This document shows, piece after piece, positions 59,362 through 64,000 of a stretch of DNA of 64,000 nucleotides. A program made the translations under genes and the position numbers. Under the pieces are notes generated by a model, which had not been told where the DNA came from, did no database searches, and saw only the letters and a list, made by a program, of their open reading frames with translations. Source of the DNA: Bifidobacterium bombi DSM 19703 (GTDB lineage: Bacteria > Actinomycetota > Actinomycetes > Actinomycetales > Bifidobacteriaceae). The DNA is taken from contig NZ_ATLK01000001.1 of the NCBI RefSeq assembly GCF_000737845.1, positions 620,001 through 684,000 on the forward strand, written 5' to 3'. Numbering within the stretch: the first letter of the stretch is position 1; each line of letters opens with the position of its first letter.

Positions 59362-61551
59362 CTAACGAACCACATCCATGAATCCTTCACTCTTCAAATA
59401 GCCTGAGCCGGCCGTGACGTCGTACTGGATGAGCCTGTAGTCATGCATGAGCTGTTTGGTCTTCGCATCGAAATCAGAGGCGTTCATGGGATCGCCCTTG
59501 GCATCAAGATAAATCGGCTGCCCTGCGGGAATCCGATCCCAACCTTGTATTTTATTGACCACGGGCGGTTCCATTGCAGATACCTTGGCGTGCAGTTGAG
59601 TCAGGAACGCGATGTATGGGGACACCCTCGCATCCATATGCTCAGCGACCTGGGCCATAAAGAAATTAGGTGAGGAATAAGCGCTATTAGGAACCTTCAC
59701 GCTTTGATGCCCCGAAGACTTGTTTGACCAAATGAAATAATCGGTCTCGTGCAACGCCAGCGAATTGCCCGTGTCCATGCTCGCCGTCTTATAGATGCCA
59801 GGTAAATGGTCTCCATAGAAAACCACCGTCACAGGCTTGTCCAATTCGTCAAGCTTGCGGAGGAAATCGGCGGTGGCCTTGTCTGTGTGGTTCACTCCGG
59901 AGGCGTACGTCTGTATCGATTCGCTCTCCGTAGAATCCAACGGCGCGCCATGTTCCGAGCTTCCGACCTTGAAGTCATTATCCGGATACCAATTCTGATA
60001 TGGCATATGGTTCTGCATCGTAGCCAACTGGAAGAACTTCGGTCCATTCGCCTTGGAGATCTGTTCATAGGTACTCGCATACGCCGATTCGTCGGAGACA
60101 TACGGCGAAGAACCCAGCTTGGCCCGATGGTCTATGATCTCCGGCGGTTGAAGAGAGTAAAAGTGGGAAAAACCGAATTTTTTGTAATTACCGGCACGAG
60201 AGTACATCGATGGTTCATATGGATGCAAGGCGATGGAATTGTTTTTGTCTCCCCACAGCTGGTTGACCGTAGGCGTCCACTTTTCGCCAGGCACCAGCTG
60301 TTGATACGGACTCGTCAACGAAGCATCAAAATTGGCCATCGACAGCCCTGTCAGACTCATATACTCCAGGTTCGCCGTCCCACCGCCATATCCAGAGGAC
60401 AGCATAAGACCGCTCGTCGTTTCGTCTTTTATCGAGCGGATCTGCGGCATCGGATCAGCATTCACCGTAAGCCCGGGCACTCTCGTCGGATCCGAGAAGG
60501 ACTCGGAAAGGATGAAGAGCACACTACCGTCATCCATGTCAGCATCGCGCCTTGCGTTAATGGATTTCGCAGCTGCGGAATAGCGCCGTGCGATTGTCTT
60601 CATCGTAGCCTCGTTGTAATCGGCGGGCTGGTCCATGATCTTGGGCCTGACCTGCCCTAGGAACGAAACAAGCGGTCCATTACGCTGCGCGTCATATACC
60701 GAATCCCACATGGACGGGATATCCCCCATACCATGAGCAAGGACGTTGGCCCAGGAACCTACCACACTCACCTGAGCCGTATAACCGAACACAAGGAGCA
60801 ATGAAAGAACGGCACAAACCAGGCGGACGAGCGCACCACGCAAGGCATTCATTCTCAGCACGACCCGTCCGTGCCTTCTATCACAGCGGGCTATGATCCA
60901 CAGGATGGCGACAACGAAAATCATGCCGAGAACCGCGAGCGCGATCAATCCGCCGGAACCGGATGGAATGAAGCTCAGGATACTGCCCGCATCAGCCTTA
61001 AGGAAATTGAGGTCCGACGGCAGGATCGTCTCATAGCGCGCACCGACCTTGAAATGCTCGGCGACGGCTATGATTGCGCAGAGCACGAGCAATAGGCCGG
61101 AAGACAGCCAGAACCTGTTCGTCAACATGAGTACGAACAGGTAGATCAGCCCGAGCAGCAACATATTGAGGAACAAGACGAGATTCCCATTACGCCAGAT
61201 GCCGCAAATCATCGTCCAAGCGTTATCCAACGGACTGGAGAGGTCCGTTCTCGTGGATTTCTGTGTTACCCCCTGTTGGAGCAACAATACGCAGAGAAAA
61301 TCAAAGAGCAGGAACAGCAACACGTACCCGAACCATCGTATCGACATGGACCAGCCGGCGACGTGCGGCAGACCCTTTGTCGGAACGGACACACGCCCTT
61401 GCCCTCCACAACCCTCATCACGACCCACGGAGTCTTCCGCGAGGTCGTCGTCCTTGCCCTGATCTGTTGATTCCGTCGTCCTCATGCCCGAATCGTCACT
61501 GTGCATAGCCTCGTCTTTTCCAGTAAAATCGTCCTCATGCACGCCAATCAC
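59362..61551 (-). CDS. LTA-synthase-family phosphoglycerol/sulfatase-fold membrane enzyme
   Basis: 729 residues. An acidic N terminus (1-68), five membrane segments (about 72-92, 122-144, 147-165, 200-221, 240-262) and an extracellular sulfatase-fold domain. ILSESFSDPTRVPG near 347 (metal ligand Glu350), SSGYGGGTANLEYMSLTG near 385 with Thr392 as likely nucleophile, and FYGDHLPG near 575 are the family motifs. LtaS-type enzymes polymerise glycerol phosphate on lipoteichoic acid; the true substrate here is not known. Longest start is GTG 61551; ATG 61506 with GACGAGG upstream is plausible. Divergent from the esterase gene. Confidence 0.88.
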   Translation of the reverse strand: MIGVHEDDFTGKDEAMHSDDSGMRTTESTDQGKDDDLAEDSVGRDEGCGGQGRVSVPTKGLPHVAGWSMSIRWFGYVLLFLLFDFLCVLLLQQGVTQKSTRTDLSSPLDNAWTMICGIWRNGNLVLFLNMLLLGLIYLFVLMLTNRFWLSSGLLLVLCAIIAVAEHFKVGARYETILPSDLNFLKADAGSILSFIPSGSGGLIALAVLGMIFVVAILWIIARCDRRHGRVVLRMNALRGALVRLVCAVLSLLLVFGYTAQVSVVGSWANVLAHGMGDIPSMWDSVYDAQRNGPLVSFLGQVRPKIMDQPADYNEATMKTIARRYSAAAKSINARRDADMDDGSVLFILSESFSDPTRVPGLTVNADPMPQIRSIKDETTSGLMLSSGYGGGTANLEYMSLTGLSMANFDASLTSPYQQLVPGEKWTPTVNQLWGDKNNSIALHPYEPSMYSRAGNYKKFGFSHFYSLQPPEIIDHRAKLGSSPYVSDESAYASTYEQISKANGPKFFQLATMQNHMPYQNWYPDNDFKVGSSEHGAPLDSTESESIQTYASGVNHTDKATADFLRKLDELDKPVTVVFYGDHLPGIYKTASMDTGNSLALHETDYFIWSNKSSGHQSVKVPNSAYSSPNFFMAQVAEHMDARVSPYIAFLTQLHAKVSAMEPPVVNKIQGWDRIPAGQPIYLDAKGDPMNASDFDAKTKQLMHDYRLIQYDVTAGSGYLKSEGFMDVVR

Positions 61552-61822
61552 CGTCCATTCCGTTCACCTGCCACATCCCTTTTGTTCGACATCACAAAGA
61601 GCATGAATCATGAAATACCTACCCTGAACACAACATTCCACCCTTCCGTGATATTTCCAGCTAGTAGCATAATCAGGCCGTGTCCACCTGCCCGACGGTT
61701 CAATAAACCTCTATCGTATTCTACAAATCCAACCGACTGTGACATCATCCTCCTGGATGATGGTTCGTCCGTAAGCTTGGTTTAGAATTGAAGCGACAAG
61801 AACTAAGCATGCGAAGGGCATA

Positions 61823-63205
61823 ATGGACTGGTTGTTTAAACTCAAGCTTACTCAGGGCTGGCTTCCCAAGACGATGCTCATAATCACCGTCGTAGGCCTG
61901 CTGATCGTAATCATACTGAAGTCACGGAAAGGATGGCTCAAGCCCCTTATCTCTCAGCTGATTATCGGCGTACTGGGTTTCTTCGGCGGCTGGCTGGTCG
62001 TATGGCTGCTGTCTGACGTGTTCCGTGTCTTCGGAGTAAGTCTGGGCTGGGCGGTGATGCTGACGATAGGAATCGGTGTCGGCGTCATTGTCGCCCTCAT
62101 CGCCGCGTTTTGCCAATCCAAAGGATTCAGGCGCGTGCTCAGTGCAATCATGGTCGTCATATCACTTCTGACATGCGCGTTGAAGGTGGACGGCATCTAC
62201 GGCGAATACACGACCTTAGGATCGTTATTCGGAATTTCGCAATTCTCCCCTCTCAATTCCGACACGGTCACTACGAAGCCCGCGATGAGCATCAAACAAT
62301 GGCATGAACTTGCCAAGCACAGGCAGCTTCCGAACATGCCGGAAAAAGGCGAAGTCCATTCGGTGTCCATACCGAACACCCATTCGAACTTCCGGGCGCG
62401 AAAAGCCAACGTCTATCTTCCGCCCGCAGCCTTGAGCGCCGAACCGCCGGCTTTGCCGGTCATGGTTGTCATGGCGGGACAGCCGGGGAACACGGACCGC
62501 TTCTTTACCGCCGGACAATTGGGCAAAATGCTCAATACCTATGCCTCGAAGCACGATGGCCTGGCACCGATAGCAGTGTCGCCCGATCAGAACGGCACCT
62601 TGCTGAACAATTCACTGTGCTCGGACACGCGGCAGGGAGGAAACGCCGAGACTTACATCACCGAGGACGTTACGGAATGGATTAAGGACACATTGCCCGT
62701 TGCGACCAAACCACAGGACTGGCTCATCGGCGGTTTCTCTCAGGGGGCAACCTGCAGCACGCAACTGGGTCCAGCCCATCCGGACATCTATGGACACATC
62801 TTCTCCGCAGGTGGCGAAATAGAGCCTGTCAGCGGATCGCACAAGTCGACGCTGAAACGCTATTTCAATTCGGATGAGAAAGCGTACAGAAAGCATGTAC
62901 CGACCTACATCATAGCGAACAGCGGATCAGACAAACAATCATGGTTCAGCATTGCGGGCAAATGGGACAAACGCTCACAGAAGAACCAGATGACGATTGT
63001 GAAGGCGGCCATGGAAGCTGGTATGAGCACCACCACCGTCGTCACAAAAGAATCGGGACATGATTGGCACACCGTGCAAGCGGGCATGCTGCCGATGATT
63101 GACTTCTTCGGCGAAGAAAGCGGCCTAGGCAGCACAGGCAAGACTATCTCGGAGTATCCGAACCTCGATGTCATCGATTCTCGTACCACTGCAAGGAGGG
63201 ACTGA
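61823..63205 (+). CDS. Membrane-anchored esterase (alpha/beta hydrolase)
   Basis: 460 residues. Four N-terminal membrane segments (about 17-32, 43-64, 74-96, 105-120) then an outward-facing esterase-D-like hydrolase domain: VMVVMAGQPGNTDRFF near 214, the nucleophile elbow LIGGFSQGATCS near 302 with Ser near 306, and ESGHDWHTVQAGM near 413 carrying the catalytic His. This layout matches actinobacterial membrane esterases related to mycolyl-esterase folds. ATG start with GAAGGG upstream. The next gene starts two bases after its stop, so both form an operon. Confidence 0.87.
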   Translation: MDWLFKLKLTQGWLPKTMLIITVVGLLIVIILKSRKGWLKPLISQLIIGVLGFFGGWLVVWLLSDVFRVFGVSLGWAVMLTIGIGVGVIVALIAAFCQSKGFRRVLSAIMVVISLLTCALKVDGIYGEYTTLGSLFGISQFSPLNSDTVTTKPAMSIKQWHELAKHRQLPNMPEKGEVHSVSIPNTHSNFRARKANVYLPPAALSAEPPALPVMVVMAGQPGNTDRFFTAGQLGKMLNTYASKHDGLAPIAVSPDQNGTLLNNSLCSDTRQGGNAETYITEDVTEWIKDTLPVATKPQDWLIGGFSQGATCSTQLGPAHPDIYGHIFSAGGEIEPVSGSHKSTLKRYFNSDEKAYRKHVPTYIIANSGSDKQSWFSIAGKWDKRSQKNQMTIVKAAMEAGMSTTTVVTKESGHDWHTVQAGMLPMIDFFGEESGLGSTGKTISEYPNLDVIDSRTTARRD

Positions 63206-63206
63206 C

Positions 63207-64000
63207 ATGAGCGGCAAAGTGAAAGAACCATCGAGCTGGCATATCCTCGGCAAAGACCTGAAGCAATGGATGCTCGACCACGCCTTCGCCATCGGCTGCG
63301 CGCTGTTGTTCCTCATAGCCAACATCGCCCATTCGATCTGGAAGGCCGCAAAGCACATCCACGCCGATCCAAATGGACATAGTCTAAGCTTCTCAAGAAC
63401 ATACTTGGAGAATCATTTACGGCCAGGCGCAATGTCTCCCAAGCCCAAGGAGCCCGGCCTCATCTCGTGGATCATGCACACTGTGGAATCCCTCGTGTTC
63501 GTGCATGGAATACTGCTCCTGATTATCTATTTCCTGCTTATCCTGGTGATTCTCAGCGTGGCGCAATCACATCTGGGCGCTTGGAGAACCGTGGGAACCT
63601 CTATCGTCACGGCGTTGCTCGGTTCATTTATAGGTCTGGGAATCTGCTATCTGGTAAGCCAGACAGTACACGGCTGGATCAGGCTGGACAGGATTCCGAT
63701 TCTGTTGTCACCGTTGACTCTCATCATCGGCCCTCTTATGGCCGAAAGCGCTTTTGAATCCGTGTTGTGGAAACGCCGCATCGTGCTCATCAGTTACACC
63801 TTTGTAGGCACATTGCTGCTTTTTAGCGGCAATCCTGGAGATTATTGCAACCTTGCCGCCGCAGTCGTGGGGCATGTCATGGGATTGATGATGCATGGGC
63901 GCGACGGAGAACGTGTCCATTGGCAGCGAGGCACGGATTACGAGATACGACGCCTGTTCGCTTTTGTACAGGTCGTGCTCGCCATAGGGCCGATTCTCTC
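63207..64000 (+). CDS. Multi-pass membrane protein, truncated by the window end
   Basis: Open reading frame from ATG 63207 (AAGGAGGG upstream) with no stop before the window ends, 264 codons visible. It has about six hydrophobic segments (near 30-44, 93-113, 127-150, 164-175, 186-201, 208-228). The stretch from LIIGPLMAESAFESV to AAVVGHVMGLMMHG looks rhomboid-like. Pairing with an upstream esterase suggests the N-terminal part of a phosphatidylglycerol lysyltransferase-like (DUF2156) protein, but its catalytic domain would lie outside the window. Translationally close to the esterase. Confidence 0.7.
   Translation, partial: MSGKVKEPSSWHILGKDLKQWMLDHAFAIGCALLFLIANIAHSIWKAAKHIHADPNGHSLSFSRTYLENHLRPGAMSPKPKEPGLISWIMHTVESLVFVHGILLLIIYFLLILVILSVAQSHLGAWRTVGTSIVTALLGSFIGLGICYLVSQTVHGWIRLDRIPILLSPLTLIIGPLMAESAFESVLWKRRIVLISYTFVGTLLLFSGNPGDYCNLAAAVVGHVMGLMMHGRDGERVHWQRGTDYEIRRLFAFVQVVLAIGPIL

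Noticed and set aside
1..64000. CRISPR array or complete insertion sequence
   Set aside because: No regularly spaced repeats and no transposase-like frame were found in the window.

Overview
The window looks like a chromosomal segment of a Bifidobacterium-type actinobacterium (Bifidobacteriaceae). The clearest sign is a single 9.4-kb type I fatty acid synthase gene of actinobacterial domain order with a separate acpS beside it. Other signs are the pta-ackA pair that ends the bifid shunt, high-GC codon usage, frequent GTG/TTG starts, and gene blocks shared with mycobacteria and corynebacteria (response regulator/polA/rpsA/coaE/uvrB; hpf/secA; polyprenyl synthase/PASTA kinase/acyltransferase/trpD). 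Species cannot be read from the sequence.

Layout. 1-3.3 kb: pta and ackA make acetate and ATP from acetyl phosphate. 3.3-21.3 kb: convergent aroA, then a minus-strand lipid cluster (birA, accC, accD, fas, acpS in transcription order) with a PucR-type regulator divergent at its head. Biotin ligase loads the carboxylase, the carboxylase makes malonyl-CoA, FAS-I uses it, and AcpS arms the FAS ACP domain. 21.4-35.3 kb: tRNA-Pro, a membrane protein, a frameshifted nif3-like gene, polA, an ANTAR response regulator, an unusual short-arm tRNA with anticodon CAA, pyk, uvrB, coaE, rpsA and folD. 35.5-38.5 kb: a zinc/manganese-type ABC transporter. 38.6-40.3 kb: an MFS transporter behind a LacI-type operator. 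40.3-45 kb: parE overlapping the end of the primary sigma factor gene, then a DUF4192-like gene. 45.1-51.3 kb: polyprenyl synthase, PASTA kinase, lysophosphatidate acyltransferase, a small membrane protein and trpD. 51.5-55.9 kb: secA, hpf and RNase P RNA.

55.9-58.9 kb is the accessory part. Between rnpB and tRNA-His lies a small integrase-less island: an ImmA/IrrE-type metallopeptidase gene, an Ltp-repeat membrane protein of the kind linked to phage superinfection exclusion, a DUF2511-like lipoprotein and another small membrane protein. Its immA 3' end recurs as degenerate pieces after repeated hairpins, which suggests cassette turnover. 59.3-64 kb: an LTA-synthase-like phosphotransferase, a membrane-anchored esterase and a truncated multi-pass membrane protein form a cell-envelope group.

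Most of the window is conserved housekeeping DNA. The points most worth a second look are the island, the odd tRNA, the nif3 frameshift and several unassigned operator-like palindromes.
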